Below, piece after piece: positions 17,836 to 26,245 of a DNA stretch of 64,000 nucleotides; positions within the stretch are counted from its first letter, which is position 1; each line of letters opens with the position of its first letter. The DNA comes from Sphingomonas sp. 37zxx (GTDB lineage Bacteria > Pseudomonadota > Alphaproteobacteria > Sphingomonadales > Sphingomonadaceae), in the NCBI RefSeq assembly GCF_000786205.1, contig NZ_JROH01000008.1, forward strand, positions 109,994 through 173,993, in the 5' to 3' direction. Made by a program: the position numbers and the translations under genes. The notes under the pieces are model-generated. The model was not told the origin of the DNA and did not search any database. It was given only the letters and a program-made list of their open reading frames with translations.

Positions 17836-17848
17836 GACAGATTGTCGC

Positions 17849-19036
17849 CTATCGCTGGAGCGTGGTCAGTTCGGGGTTCACCTTCTGCCCCGGCGTCAGG
17901 AACCCGCCGGCCGACAATACCACCCGCTCATTGCCTTCTAGTCCCTGCATAATCGAAACGCCGCGATCCGAAACCTCGCCAATCGTCACCGACCGGCGCG
18001 TCGTTTCTTGCTTATCGTTCAGCACATAGACGTAATTGCCCTGGTTGTCGCTCATGACCGCCGATTCGGGCAGCAAGGGTGCCACCGATCCGCCGGCGGT
18101 AATGTTGGCGCTGGCAAAGCCGCCGGGCCGCAGTGCGCGGTTGAACGGCAGGGCGATGCGCGCGATACCTTGGCGGGTCTGCGGATCGATCACCGGCGAC
18201 ACCTGCCACACTTCACCCTTGATCGTCAGATCGGTGCCGACGGGGGTGACGTCGGCGGGAACGCCGATTCTAATGCGCGCCAGATCGTTCTCGCTCATCT
18301 GCGCGCGCATTTCCATCTCGCCGTTCATCGCGATGCGAAACAACACTGCCTGGCCGCCGCTGACGATCTGGCCAGGTTCGACCGCACGATCGAGGACCAG
18401 GCCGGCAGCCGGCGCCCGAATGTCGAGCCGCTGGTTCCGCGCCCGCGCCTCGGCCAACTGCGCTTCCGCGACACTGACGCGCGCGCGCGCGGCATCGCGC
18501 GTGGCGGTGCGGCGATCGACATCAGCCTTCGACACAAAACCGCGCTCGACCAACTGTGCTGCGCGATCGAGTTCGGTCTGCGCGATCCGCGCATCGGCGC
18601 GGGCAACCTCGACGCCTGCGGCAAGCGACTGCGCGGTCTGGGTCTGAACCGACCGATCGACCGTGGCCAGTATCTGGCCGGCGCGAACCATGTCGCCGGG
18701 TTCGACCAGCACGCGGGTGACCACTCCGCCCTCACCGACGACACCGATCGGCATTTCGCGCCGTGCCGCCAGTGTTCCGGTACCCGACAAGATCGTCTGG
18801 ATCGTCTGCCGACCGGGAACCGCGACCGTCACCGTTGGAATCTGCCCACTGCCACCGGCGGGAGCGGCCTTGTCGGCGGCGGCATCGCCAGAGCGACCCA
18901 CGAAAAACCAAGCCGCCGCCGCAATGGCGATCGCCAAAACGATGGCGGCGATAACCCAGCCCCGACGCCTGGGCCCGACGACCTCGCCGGGCAGCAATCG
19001 CCCGTCACTCTCGATCGTCGAACTTTCGTACTGCAT
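17849..19036 (-). CDS. RND efflux periplasmic adaptor (membrane fusion protein)
   Basis: This 395-residue protein has one N-terminal membrane helix (WVIAAIVLAIAIAAAAWFFVG, about 31-51), which anchors it without a lipobox. A biotinyl-lipoyl half motif (VLVEPGDMVRAGQILATVD), an alpha-helical hairpin rich in Ala/Arg/Glu, the second lipoyl half (RAPAAGLVLDRAVEPGQIV) and the beta-barrel and membrane-proximal domains follow in order. It bridges the RND permease and an outer-membrane channel. The start at 19036 is preferred to a start six codons upstream because the upstream residues are Pro/Gly/Cys-rich and unlike the family. The 285 bases upstream hold no other gene and should contain the operon promoter. 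Confidence 0.93.
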   Translation of the reverse strand: MQYESSTIESDGRLLPGEVVGPRRRGWVIAAIVLAIAIAAAAWFFVGRSGDAAADKAAPAGGSGQIPTVTVAVPGRQTIQTILSGTGTLAARREMPIGVVGEGGVVTRVLVEPGDMVRAGQILATVDRSVQTQTAQSLAAGVEVARADARIAQTELDRAAQLVERGFVSKADVDRRTATRDAARARVSVAEAQLAEARARNQRLDIRAPAAGLVLDRAVEPGQIVSGGQAVLFRIAMNGEMEMRAQMSENDLARIRIGVPADVTPVGTDLTIKGEVWQVSPVIDPQTRQGIARIALPFNRALRPGGFASANITAGGSVAPLLPESAVMSDNQGNYVYVLNDKQETTRRSVTIGEVSDRGVSIMQGLEGNERVVLSAGGFLTPGQKVNPELTTLQR

Positions 19037-19321
19037 GCATCCACCCCTTGGCACTCGTTGCCGACCGATTCCGTCGTGGAATCAGCTGGCCACCTTGCGC
19101 TGTATTACAGAAATAACTCACCGGTCTCAAGCTACCGATTTCGTTGCGGCGAATTGCCTGTTATCGAAAGATTTCGCAAGTGAATGCCGTGTGCGCCACG
19201 GCTTCGTGACCATCACCCGCTGTTCGATCGTTGTTTCGAGGCGGAACCTATTTGTTCAGCTAAGGTTGGCCAGCGATAGGGCATCAGCTTGTCGCAGACA
19301 CCACCAGATTGGAGACGAAAG

Positions 19322-20050
19322 TTGCGAACCATGATCCTCAGCGCTGCACTTCTGGGCGCGGCGTACGTGCCCACCGCTGCGCAGGCGCAGCTTACTGCCC
19401 CTATGCCCGTCCATGCGGTCCCCGCCGACGTTACGCTGCTCGACGTGGTTGCCGAGGGGCGCACGATTCGCGTGCCCGATCTGGCGATGATCGGTGCTGG
19501 CGTGGTGACTCAGGCTCCGACCGCCAGTGAGGCGATGACTGCAAATGCGGCGGCGATGGCGCAGGTGCTCGCTGCGGTGAAGCGCGCGGGCGTGGCTGAT
19601 CGCGATGTCCAGACCGCATCGATGACGCTGAGCCCGCAATATCGCTATGGCGAGAACCAGCCGCCGATCCTTACCGGCTATCAAGCATCCAACCGGGTCA
19701 ACATCCGCTTTCGCGACATTGCCAAGAGCGGGGCGATCCTAGACGCGCTGGTGAAAGCGGGGGCCAATCAGATCGATGGCCCTAATTTGACGCTGGCCGA
19801 GCCCGACGCCGCGATGGACGAGGCGCGCACCGACGCGGTGAAGCGGGCGCGGGCGCGGGCCGAGCTATATGCAAGGGCAGCCGGACTGCGGGTGGATCGG
19901 ATCGTATCGATCAGCGAAAGCGATCGGATGGCAGAGCCGATGCCGGTGATGATGCAGAGCGCGCGGATGGAATCAGATGCGCGGACCAAGATCGCGCCTG
20001 GCGAGCAGGCGGTGGAAATATCGCTGAACGTTCGTTTCGCGCTTCGCTGA
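19322..20050 (+). CDS. Periplasmic SIMPL (DUF541) domain protein
   Basis: This product of about 242 residues has a signal peptide (ILSAALLGAAYVPTAAQAQ) and a SIMPL domain recognisable by the family pattern DVQTASMTLSPQYRY and YQASNRVNIRFRD, with the late RARARAELYARAAGL helix. SIMPL proteins form oligomeric rings in the periplasm or outer membrane, and their roles are unclear. The start is probably TTG at 19322: GGAG at 19311-19314 stands seven bases before it, whereas the ATG at 19331 is 16 bases away. It is divergent from the RND pump and ends at a bidirectional terminator. Confidence 0.88.
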   Translation: MRTMILSAALLGAAYVPTAAQAQLTAPMPVHAVPADVTLLDVVAEGRTIRVPDLAMIGAGVVTQAPTASEAMTANAAAMAQVLAAVKRAGVADRDVQTASMTLSPQYRYGENQPPILTGYQASNRVNIRFRDIAKSGAILDALVKAGANQIDGPNLTLAEPDAAMDEARTDAVKRARARAELYARAAGLRVDRIVSISESDRMAEPMPVMMQSARMESDARTKIAPGEQAVEISLNVRFALR

Positions 20051-20065
20051 GCGGGTAACGAAAAA

Positions 20066-20088
20066 GGGCCGCCCCGCCGGGGCGGCCC
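20066..20088. terminator. Bidirectional rho-independent terminator
   Basis: GGGCCGCCCC (20066-20075) pairs perfectly with GGGGCGGCCC (20079-20088) across a three-base loop. Five A residues precede the stem and TTT follows it, so it can stop transcription from the SIMPL gene and from the convergent stress-protein gene. Confidence 0.9.
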
Positions 20089-20111
20089 TTTCCTGCAACA
20101 GCACCGCCGAA

Positions 20112-20369
20112 TTAGCGAACGCGGCCGCGGCGGACCAGGTTGACGATCGCCAGCAGAATGATCGCACCGACCAGCGACGTCAGGAACGTCGTCATAGTGA
20201 TGCCTTCATTGATCGAACCGTTGTTGAAGATCAGGCCGGCGATGAACGCGCCGACGATGCCGACGACGATGTTCAACAGCACACCCTGCTGCGCGTCGGT
20301 GCGCATCACCAGGCTTGCAAGCCAGCCGACGACGCCGCCGACGATAAGCCATATGATAAAGCCGATCAT
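20112..20369 (-). CDS. GlsB/YeaQ/YmgE family stress-response membrane protein
   Basis: This 85-residue protein has three closely spaced hydrophobic helices and the Gly-rich pattern of the transglycosylase-associated (YeaQ/YmgE) family: WLIVGGVVGWLASLVM, NIVVGIVGAFIAGLIF and a C-terminal helix ending RRGRVR. Members are small inner-membrane proteins induced by general stress; the biochemical role is unknown. An EcfG-like promoter lies about 50 bases upstream. The gene ends at a terminator shared with the SIMPL gene. Confidence 0.93.
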   Translation of the reverse strand: MIGFIIWLIVGGVVGWLASLVMRTDAQQGVLLNIVVGIVGAFIAGLIFNNGSINEGITMTTFLTSLVGAIILLAIVNLVRRGRVR

Positions 20370-20422
20370 CTCAAATTCCCTCCGTTATCGCCTGGAAATA
20401 AGCCAGACGGACCGGGGGTAGA

Positions 20423-20447
20423 GACGAGCGACATCAAATAATGTTCC
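20423..20447 (-). promoter_or_regulatory. EcfG-type general-stress promoter
   Basis: On the minus strand GGAAC (20447-20443) is followed after 16 bases by CGTC (20426-20423). The alphaproteobacterial general-stress sigma factor EcfG recognises GGAAC-N16/17-CGTT, so this is one base off consensus. The implied start site near 20415 would give a leader of about 45 bases to the stress-protein start codon. Confidence 0.55.
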
Positions 20448-20539
20448 GGCTACGTTTTGACAGCGTCAGCGGAACTTTTTCACGACTTGCATTTGGCCGC
20501 TGGGGCCATTGGTTTCGAGCTACACAGCGATCCGACGGC

Positions 20540-20839
20540 TCAGAATTTGGTCTGACGTTCGTACAGCGAGCGATAATGCTGAATCCGTGTCACCCGAAGC
20601 CCCGGCATCCCCGACCGATCGATCGCCCGTTGCCAGCTCGCAAATTCCTCGACCGTCAGGTTGTAGCGTTCGCAAACCTCATCGACCGTCAACAGGCCGC
20701 CGTTCACCGCAGCCACAACCTCGGCCTTGCGGCGCACGACCCAGCGCGTGGTGCTGGGCGGCGGCAGCGTATCGAGCGTCAGCGGCTCACCGAGCGGTCC
20801 AATAACCTTTGCCGGCCTGATTTTTTGGTTTTCAATCAT
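20540..20839 (-). CDS. sciP: CtrA inhibitor SciP (DUF1153)
   Basis: This 99-residue protein contains the whole DUF1153 domain: KVIGPLGEPLTLDTLPPP, then RWVVRRKAEVVAAVNGGLLT, VDEVCERYNLTVEEFASWQRAID and a basic C-terminal segment. In Caulobacter SciP binds CtrA and DNA and blocks CtrA-driven transcription in swarmer cells. The helix-turn-helix resembles an IS3-type OrfA/Trp-repressor fold. The start at 20839 is supported by GAGG six bases upstream. An in-frame extension of 38 codons upstream exists but is unlike the family. Regulation of a CtrA-type circuit here is inferred from the family. Confidence 0.9.
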   Translation of the reverse strand: MIENQKIRPAKVIGPLGEPLTLDTLPPPSTTRWVVRRKAEVVAAVNGGLLTVDEVCERYNLTVEEFASWQRAIDRSGMPGLRVTRIQHYRSLYERQTKF

Positions 20840-20936
20840 ACTCAACCTCGATCGGGGCGGGGAGCCGCCGTCAACATCGCCACTAGGTACATCAAGCTTT
20901 TGAAGATCGACTGAAATCCCAAGGTAAATTTTGTCT

Positions 20937-21164
20937 TCATCTCCTGAAATCATGCGCCAACGCCGTTGCCGTAGCGGTGTTGAACGCTCCTTCGACCGGC
21001 ACCGAGGTGGTGCCCGTCTTAGGTTGCAGCACTAATCGGGCCTGCAATCTGGCCGTGACGCTGCCCGCCTGCCGCCCGGTCGCCGCCGCCAGCAGCACCG
21101 CCAGGCCGCTGGGCAAGGGTGTGGCGATGACGGCCCGGTCGAACCGCGTGAAGCTCAGATCCAT
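20937..21164 (-). CDS. Small hypothetical protein
   Basis: This is a 75-residue open frame upstream of sciP on the same strand. It has a hydrophobic stretch (AVIATPLPSGLAVLLAAA, about residues 11-28). Its second half is TARLQARLVLQ...VEGAFNTATATALAHDF, which loosely resembles a peptidoglycan-binding repeat (LQ..L, V.G.F...T..A). That resemblance is weak and I do not assign a function. The ribosome-binding site is poor. It may be spurious, but no competing gene uses the region. Confidence 0.4.
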   Translation of the reverse strand: MDLSFTRFDRAVIATPLPSGLAVLLAAATGRQAGSVTARLQARLVLQPKTGTTSVPVEGAFNTATATALAHDFRR

Positions 21165-21264
21165 GACGATAACCCGATCATGCGACTTGGCTAGCGGCTA
21201 TTGTTGAAGTTCAGGTAAAGGCGCGTTTTGCATCGACGAACCGCACACCTTATGTGACGGACCG

Positions 21265-22380
21265 ATGATCGAAGCCGATTTCCAGCTTGGCGATACGCCA
21301 AATCGCACGCCGCGCATCGTCGTTGCCATGTCAGGCGGCGTCGACAGCTCGGTGGTTGCCGCCCTTGCCGCGCGATCGGGGGCCGAAACGATCGGCGTCA
21401 CGCTGCAGTTGTACGATCATGGCGAGGCGGTGGGGCGCGCGGGCAGTTGCTGCGCCGGGCGCGACATTCGTGATGCCCGCGCCGTGTGCGACCGGCTGGG
21501 GATCGCGCATTATGTGTTCGACCATGAATCGTCGTTTCGCGAACAGGTGATCGACGATTTCGCCGACAGCTATCTGGCCGGGCGCACCCCGATCCCCTGC
21601 GTAAAGTGCAACATGGGGCCGAAATTCACCGACCTGTTCAAGATGGCGCGCGACCTGGGGGCCGATGCGCTGGCGACCGGCCATTATGTCCAGCGGGTGA
21701 TTGGCGAGGGCGGCCCCGAACTCCACCGCGCGGTCGATCCGGCGCGCGACCAGAGTTATTTCCTGTTCGCCACCACCAGCGCGCAGCTGGATTTCCTGCG
21801 CTTTCCGCTGGGCGGTCTGCCCAAGGCGGCGGTGCGCGAGATGGCCGCCGAAATGGGGCTGGGGGTGGCGGGCAAGCCCGACAGCCAGGACATCTGCTTC
21901 GTCCCCGATGGCGATTATGCGTCGCTGGTCCGCAAGCTGCGGCCGCAGGCGGCGGCGGTGGGCGAGATCGTCCATCTCGACGGGCGGGTGTTGGGTGAGC
22001 ATCGCGGGCTGGTCAACTATACCGTCGGCCAGCGGCGCGGGCTCGAGATCGGCGGGCTCACCGAACCGCTGTATGTCGTCCGGCTCGACCCCGAGACCAA
22101 GCGCGTGCTGGTGGGGCCGCGCGCTGCGCTGGCGGTGGCGGCGGCGCGGATCGAGGGGATGAACTGGCTGGGCGGCGACCATCGCGGGCCGCTGACCGCA
22201 AAGGTGCGGTCGATGGCCAAGCCGGTTCCAGCACGGCTCGAAGGCGACCAGGTGGTGTTCGATGCCCCCGAATATGGCGTCGCGCCGGGGCAGGCGGCGG
22301 TGTTCTATGCCGGCGAGCGCGTCCTCGGTGGCGGATGGATCGCCGAGACCGAGGGGGCCGGCATCGCCGCTGCAGCGTGA
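21265..22380 (+). CDS. mnmA: tRNA-specific 2-thiouridylase MnmA
   Basis: This 371-residue protein thiolates U34 of tRNAs for Lys, Glu and Gln. It has the PP-loop AMSGGVDSS near residue 22, the catalytic Cys in PIPCVKCN and the persulfide-forming Cys in QDICFV. A substrate-recognition region with [13 protein letters not shown] and [10 protein letters not shown] follows, and then the C-terminal beta-barrel. It acts in the cytosol with a sulfur relay. The start at 21265 gives a short N-terminal extension before the PP-loop, as in other alphaproteobacterial members. The gene is monocistronic or shares a terminator with the small gene that follows. Confidence 0.96.
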   Translation: MIEADFQLGDTPNRTPRIVVAMSGGVDSSVVAALAARSGAETIGVTLQLYDHGEAVGRAGSCCAGRDIRDARAVCDRLGIAHYVFDHESSFREQVIDDFADSYLAGRTPIPCVKCNMGPKFTDLFKMARDLGADALATGHYVQRVIGEGGPELHRAVDPARDQSYFLFATTSAQLDFLRFPLGGLPKAAVREMAAEMGLGVAGKPDSQDICFVPDGDYASLVRKLRPQAAAVGEIVHLDGRVLGEHRGLVNYTVGQRRGLEIGGLTEPLYVVRLDPETKRVLVGPRAALAVAAARIEGMNWLGGDHRGPLTAKVRSMAKPVPARLEGDQVVFDAPEYGVAPGQAAVFYAGERVLGGGWIAETEGAGIAAAA

Positions 22381-22468
22381 AGCGCGGACACGTTTCGTTC
22401 TTTTTCCCGTAAAGACCGTGATATGCTTCGGCTGCCGATACATTCGTCGGCATTGCAAGGAGTAAGCC

Positions 22469-22561
22469 ATGTCGTTGACAGACTTGTGCATCTTCCTTGG
22501 CGTGTTGTTCGCCTTTGCGACCCTCATCCTGAAGGTCGTCGAAGTGGCACGCGACAAGTAG
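22469..22561 (+). CDS. 30-residue single-helix membrane peptide
   Basis: An ATG at 22469 follows AAGGAG at a six-base spacing, one of the best ribosome-binding sites in the window. It opens a 30-codon frame. The peptide is a hydrophobic helix, LCIFLGVLFAFATLILKVV (residues 6-24), ending in a charged tail EVARDK. Two strong hairpins follow the stop. A good Shine-Dalgarno site, one membrane helix, a Lys/Asp tail and an immediate terminator resemble type I toxin or holin-like peptides. A small membrane regulator is equally possible. No homologue is recognised. Confidence 0.62.
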   Translation: MSLTDLCIFLGVLFAFATLILKVVEVARDK

Positions 22562-22571
22562 CACGACGGGC

Positions 22572-22635
22572 GGGGGGCGTATGACAGTGCGTCCCCCAAA
22601 CGAATGAACCCCGACCGTGACAGCGGCCGGGGTTC
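22572..22635 (+). terminator. Two tandem hairpins after the small membrane peptide
   Basis: The first hairpin pairs GGGGGGCGT (22572-22580) with GCGTCCCCC (22589-22597), using two G-U pairs, over an eight-base loop. The second pairs GAACCCCG (22606-22613) with CGGGGTTC (22628-22635). Neither has a proper T-run, so one may be a processing or stability element rather than a terminator. Confidence 0.6.
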
Positions 22636-22706
22636 GTATGCAAGGCAAGCCTTGTCGTTGACCAGCAAAACTTAGGCAATATTGGCGAAAAAAGCAAGAA
22701 CGCGCG

Positions 22707-23504
22707 TCATAGGAAGAAACTCCCCTCGATCACCGTGACGCAGGTGCCGCGCAGGATCACGCGCGCGCCGTCGACTTCGCAGTCGATCCGGCCGCCGCGC
22801 TGGCTGGCCTGGAGCGCGGTGAAACGGTTGCGCTTCAGGCGCTTGGCCCAATAGGGAGCGATCACCGCATGTGCGCCGCCGGTGACGGGGTCTTCGTCGA
22901 TGCCGGCGGCAGGCGCGAAGACCCGGCTGACCACATCGGCCGTATCGCCGGGGGCGGTGACGATGTTGAGCGTGTCGCCGATCGCCGCGAGCGCTGTGAA
23001 ATCGGGCTGAACCGCCAGCACCGCGGCTTCATCCGCCAGCACGATGACGCCATAGCCATTGGGGTGCCACAAGCTATCGACCGGGCGACTGACGCCGAGC
23101 GCCTTGACCATCGGCGTCATGTCGACGCTTTCGGGCGGATAGGCGGGCAGCGCCATGGCGAGGCCGTGATCATCCTCGCGCACTTCGAGCACACCCGCCT
23201 TGCGAGTCAAGAAGCGCACCCATTCGCGGTGGAAATCGGTGTGGTTCAGCACATAATGCCCCGACGCCAGCGTGGCGTGGCCGCACAGCGCGACCTCCAC
23301 TGTCGGGGTGAACCAGCGCAGCAGATAATCGGCCTGTTCGTTGCGGTCGGGCACCAGGAAGGCGGTTTCGCTGAGATTATTCTCGGCGGCGATCGCCTGG
23401 AGCACCGGATCGTCGAGCCAGGCATCGAGCAAAATCACCGCCGCCTGGTTGCCGGCAAAGGGGCGGGTGGCAAAGGCGTCGATCTGGGCGAAAGGCAGTT
23501 TCAC
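22707..23504 (-). CDS. PhzF family isomerase-like protein
   Basis: This 265-residue protein has the PhzF fold with two similar halves: QIDAFATRPFAGNQAAVIL at the front, the catalytic-Glu motif NNLSETAFLV, CGHATLASGHY, and in the second half DPVTGGAHAVIAPYW. PhzF itself isomerises a phenazine precursor, but most chromosomal homologues have unknown substrates, and no phenazine genes are present. The start is taken as GTG 23504, which overlaps the stop of the CDF gene (GTGA), with GGGAAA a few bases upstream. It is the third gene of the pdxH-CDF-phzF operon. Confidence 0.9.
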   Translation of the reverse strand: MKLPFAQIDAFATRPFAGNQAAVILLDAWLDDPVLQAIAAENNLSETAFLVPDRNEQADYLLRWFTPTVEVALCGHATLASGHYVLNHTDFHREWVRFLTRKAGVLEVREDDHGLAMALPAYPPESVDMTPMVKALGVSRPVDSLWHPNGYGVIVLADEAAVLAVQPDFTALAAIGDTLNIVTAPGDTADVVSRVFAPAAGIDEDPVTGGAHAVIAPYWAKRLKRNRFTALQASQRGGRIDCEVDGARVILRGTCVTVIEGSFFL

Positions 23505-24448
23505 ATGCGTTTCCCGAACCAATGGGGGGTGACGTCGGCCTCGACCAACGGATTGTCGGTATCGACATGCCCCTGCGGATCGAGATGGATCAACACCTCG
23601 ACCTTGGGGTGGCTGTGCCGCAGCGCGCGCTCGACATTTTCGACGATGTTGTGCGCGGCGGCGACGGTGAGCGCGGGATCGACCTCCATGTGGAATTGCG
23701 CGAATTCATGCGCGCCCGATCGGCGGGTGCGGAAATCGTGAATCCCCATCAGCCCGGGCTGGCGCGCGGCGACTTCGATGAAAGCGGCGCGCTGGGCCTC
23801 TGGCCATTCCTTGTCCATCAACTGGTCGATCGCGTTCGACGATGCCTTGAACGCCCCCCAGCCGAGCCACAGCGCGATCGCGATGCCGAACACCGGATCG
23901 GCCCAGGTGACGCCGGCGAACTGATCGAGCGCGAGCGCCCCGATGACGGCGGCGTTGAGCAGCACGTCGGATTGATAATGCATGTTGTCGGCCATGATCG
24001 CGACCGATCCGGTGCGGTGGATCACGCGGCGCTGATACAGCAACAACAGCGCGGTGGCGGCGATCGCGATGACCGATACGCCGATGCCGAATTCGGCGTC
24101 GGCGGTGCGCTGCGGCGACTGTAGCGCCAGGATCGCGCGCCAGCCGATCGCCAGCGCCGATGCGGTGATGAGCGCCACCTGGAACAGTGCCGCCAGCGCC
24201 TCTGCCTTGCCATGGCCGAAGCGATGATCGTGGTCGGCGGGTTCGCCGGCGAGCTTGACGCCGTACAATGTTACCAGGCTGGCGAGCAGATCGAGCCCGG
24301 TATCGGCCAGGCTGCCGAGCATCGCGACCGAGCCGGTGTGCCAGGCGGCGAACGCTTTGAGCGCGAGGAGGAACATCGCCATGGCGACGCTCGCCAGTGC
24401 GGCGCGCATCGCCAGCGGAATGAAGCGGCGGCGCTCCTCGATCGTCAT
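23501..24448 (-). CDS. Cation diffusion facilitator (FieF-like metal efflux)
   Basis: This 315-residue protein has six membrane helices and a cytosolic C-terminal domain. The metal site residues are visible: DTGLD in the second helix (ADTGLDLLAS) and HYQSD in the fifth (NMHYQSDVLLN). The cytosolic part has the HxxxE/HxH features of CDF ferredoxin-like domains (FHMEVDP, VLIHLDP). It would export Zn, Fe or other divalent metals in exchange for protons. The start at 24448 overlaps the pdxH stop as ATGA. The in-frame extension upstream is antisense to pdxH and was rejected. Confidence 0.92.
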   Translation of the reverse strand: MTIEERRRFIPLAMRAALASVAMAMFLLALKAFAAWHTGSVAMLGSLADTGLDLLASLVTLYGVKLAGEPADHDHRFGHGKAEALAALFQVALITASALAIGWRAILALQSPQRTADAEFGIGVSVIAIAATALLLLYQRRVIHRTGSVAIMADNMHYQSDVLLNAAVIGALALDQFAGVTWADPVFGIAIALWLGWGAFKASSNAIDQLMDKEWPEAQRAAFIEVAARQPGLMGIHDFRTRRSGAHEFAQFHMEVDPALTVAAAHNIVENVERALRHSHPKVEVLIHLDPQGHVDTDNPLVEADVTPHWFGKRM

Positions 24449-25035
24449 GGGTACAGCATGCCTTCGCTCCAGCCGTCGCCCGAGCGCTGGAACAGGTGGC
24501 GTTCGTGCAGCCGGTGGGCGCGATCGTTCCACAATTCGATCCGCGCAGGCACGACGCGATAGCCGCCCCAGAATGGCGGGCGCGGCACGTCGGTGCCGTC
24601 GAAGCGTGCCTTCACTTCCTCGAACCGTGCTTCGAAGGTGGCGCGATCGGCGAGCGGGCGCGACTGGTCGCTGGCCCAGGCACCGAGCTGTGAATCGCGA
24701 CTGCGGCTGGCGAAATAGGCGTCCGATTCGGCATCGCTCACCCATTCGACATGCCCCTCGACCCGAACCTGGCGACGAAGGCTTTTCCAGTGAAAGAGCA
24801 AGGCGGCGGTGGCGTTTTCCTTGAGCTCGCCGGCCTTTCGGCTGCCGCGATTGGTGTAGAAGACGAAGCCGCGATCATCATGCCCCTTGAGCAGCACCAT
24901 CCGCACCGAGGGGCGACCGGCGGCATCGGCGGTGGCGAGCGCCATCGCGGTCGGGTCGTTTGGTTCGCTGGCGCGTGCCTCGTCCAGCCAGGTGCTGAAG
25001 GTGGCGATCGGGGAGGCGGCGGTGGCCGTATTCAT
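24445..25035 (-). CDS. pdxH: Pyridoxamine 5'-phosphate oxidase
   Basis: This 196-residue FMN enzyme makes pyridoxal phosphate from PNP or PMP. Recognisable parts are PTAMALATADAAGRPSVRMVLLKG, FVFYTNRGSRKAGEL (FMN phosphate site), FHWKSLRRQVRVEG, and the C-terminal RLHERHLF and GWSEGMLYP ending, in which the last Arg-Leu-Tyr-Pro of the family appears as MLYP. Length and order match the family. It is the first gene of a minus-strand operon. The 265 bases upstream, shared with the divergent DnaJ gene, hold no other gene; they include a short direct repeat of AGCTACA. Confidence 0.95.
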   Translation of the reverse strand: MNTATAASPIATFSTWLDEARASEPNDPTAMALATADAAGRPSVRMVLLKGHDDRGFVFYTNRGSRKAGELKENATAALLFHWKSLRRQVRVEGHVEWVSDAESDAYFASRSRDSQLGAWASDQSRPLADRATFEARFEEVKARFDGTDVPRPPFWGGYRVVPARIELWNDRAHRLHERHLFQRSGDGWSEGMLYP

Positions 25036-25300
25036 GGGTGATTCGCCCTCGGAAAGCTACAAAAGCTACAGTACGTACCCCCTGGGTTGCCCATTTCCGC
25101 GGTCGGCGCATGGCGGCGGCGCAAGCAAGGGCGGGCGGGAGCGCGTTGATGCGGCATATCACCCTTTAGCGCAACGAGCCCGCTGTAGGACAGCCCCGGC
25201 GATAGGGCGGTATCGCCCATGCAACAACGATCGAGCGGAGGGTTTGCGAATCCGCCATGCTTCGCCCATTTAAGGCAGCGACCAACAGACGGGAAAATAC

Positions 25301-26236
25301 GTGGCCGATCCTTATGCAGCCCTGGGCGTTTCGCGCGGTGCGAGCGCCGATGAAATCAAGAAGGCGTATCGCACGCTAGCAAAGCAACTGCATCCCGACC
25401 GCAACAAGGACAATCCCGCCGCCACCGAACGCTTCGGCAAGGTGACGCAGGCCTATGACCTGCTGACCGACAAGGACAAGCGCGCGCGCTTCGATCGCGG
25501 CGAGATCGATGGTGACGGCAATCCGACGTCGCCGTTCGGCGCGGGGCCGTTCGGCCAGGGCAATGGCGGCGGCGGGTTTCGGCCCGATTTCGGCGGCGGC
25601 AGCGATGGCGATATCGGCGATATATTCGAAGGACTGTTCGGCGGGCGCACCGGCGGCGGCGGGGGCGGGGGCGGTTTTTCGGGCGGATTCGGTCGGCGGC
25701 CGCCGCCGGCCAAGGGGGCGAATGCGGCCTATCGGCTGGCGGTGCCCTTTGCCGATGCGGCGACGCTGGCACCGCAGCGCATCACGCTGGGCGACGGCAA
25801 GACGATCGACCTGAAGCTGCCCGCCGGGGTCGAAAACGGCACCCAGATGCGGCTGGCGGGCAAGGGCCAGCCGGGGGCGGGCAGTGCCGGCGATGCGATC
25901 GTGACGATCGAGGTGCAGCCGCACCGATTCTTTACCCGCGATGGCGACGACATACGGCTCGATCTGCCGGTGAGCCTGGCCGAGGCGGTGCTGGGCGGGC
26001 CGGTGCGCGTGCCCACCCCCGATGGCGCGGTGATGCTGACGGTGCCCAAGGGTTCGACATCGGGCAAGACGCTGCGGATCAAGGGGCGCGGATTCCACAA
26101 GAAGACCGGCGGGCGCGGCGACGAACTGGTGACGCTGATGATCGACCTGCCCGCCGACGATGCAGCGCTCGCCGCGTTCGTCGAGGAATGGGAGGGTCGC
26201 GACAAGGGCGATCCGCGCGCGCGGCTGGGGGTTTGA
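25301..26236 (+). CDS. DnaJ-class co-chaperone lacking the zinc finger (CbpA-like)
   Basis: This 311-residue protein has a J-domain (about 1-70) with the HPD motif in LHPDRN. A Gly/Phe-rich segment with runs of glycine (about 75-145) and the two DnaJ C-terminal beta domains (about 150-300) follow. There is no CxxCxGxG zinc finger, so it is a class B J-protein like CbpA. It would stimulate DnaK ATPase and deliver substrates. The start is GTG 25301, because the J-domain begins immediately (ADPYAALGV). It is followed by an inverted repeat and then yihY-fabI on the same strand. Confidence 0.93.
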   Translation: MADPYAALGVSRGASADEIKKAYRTLAKQLHPDRNKDNPAATERFGKVTQAYDLLTDKDKRARFDRGEIDGDGNPTSPFGAGPFGQGNGGGGFRPDFGGGSDGDIGDIFEGLFGGRTGGGGGGGGFSGGFGRRPPPAKGANAAYRLAVPFADAATLAPQRITLGDGKTIDLKLPAGVENGTQMRLAGKGQPGAGSAGDAIVTIEVQPHRFFTRDGDDIRLDLPVSLAEAVLGGPVRVPTPDGAVMLTVPKGSTSGKTLRIKGRGFHKKTGGRGDELVTLMIDLPADDAALAAFVEEWEGRDKGDPRARLGV

Positions 26237-26245
26237 GATTTGGGG

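Noticed and set aside
20370..20539. An extra small gene or mobile element in the AT-richer gap before sciP
   Set aside because: No frame with a ribosome-binding site or conserved peptide is seen. Only the EcfG-like promoter is supported.
21331..22668. A 445-codon minus-strand open frame over mnmA
   Set aside because: The opposite strand encodes MnmA with all catalytic motifs. The antisense product is low in hydrophobic residues and matches nothing.
22707..23504. Phenazine biosynthesis gene
   Set aside because: PhzF-like proteins are common without phenazine clusters, and no other phz gene is present.
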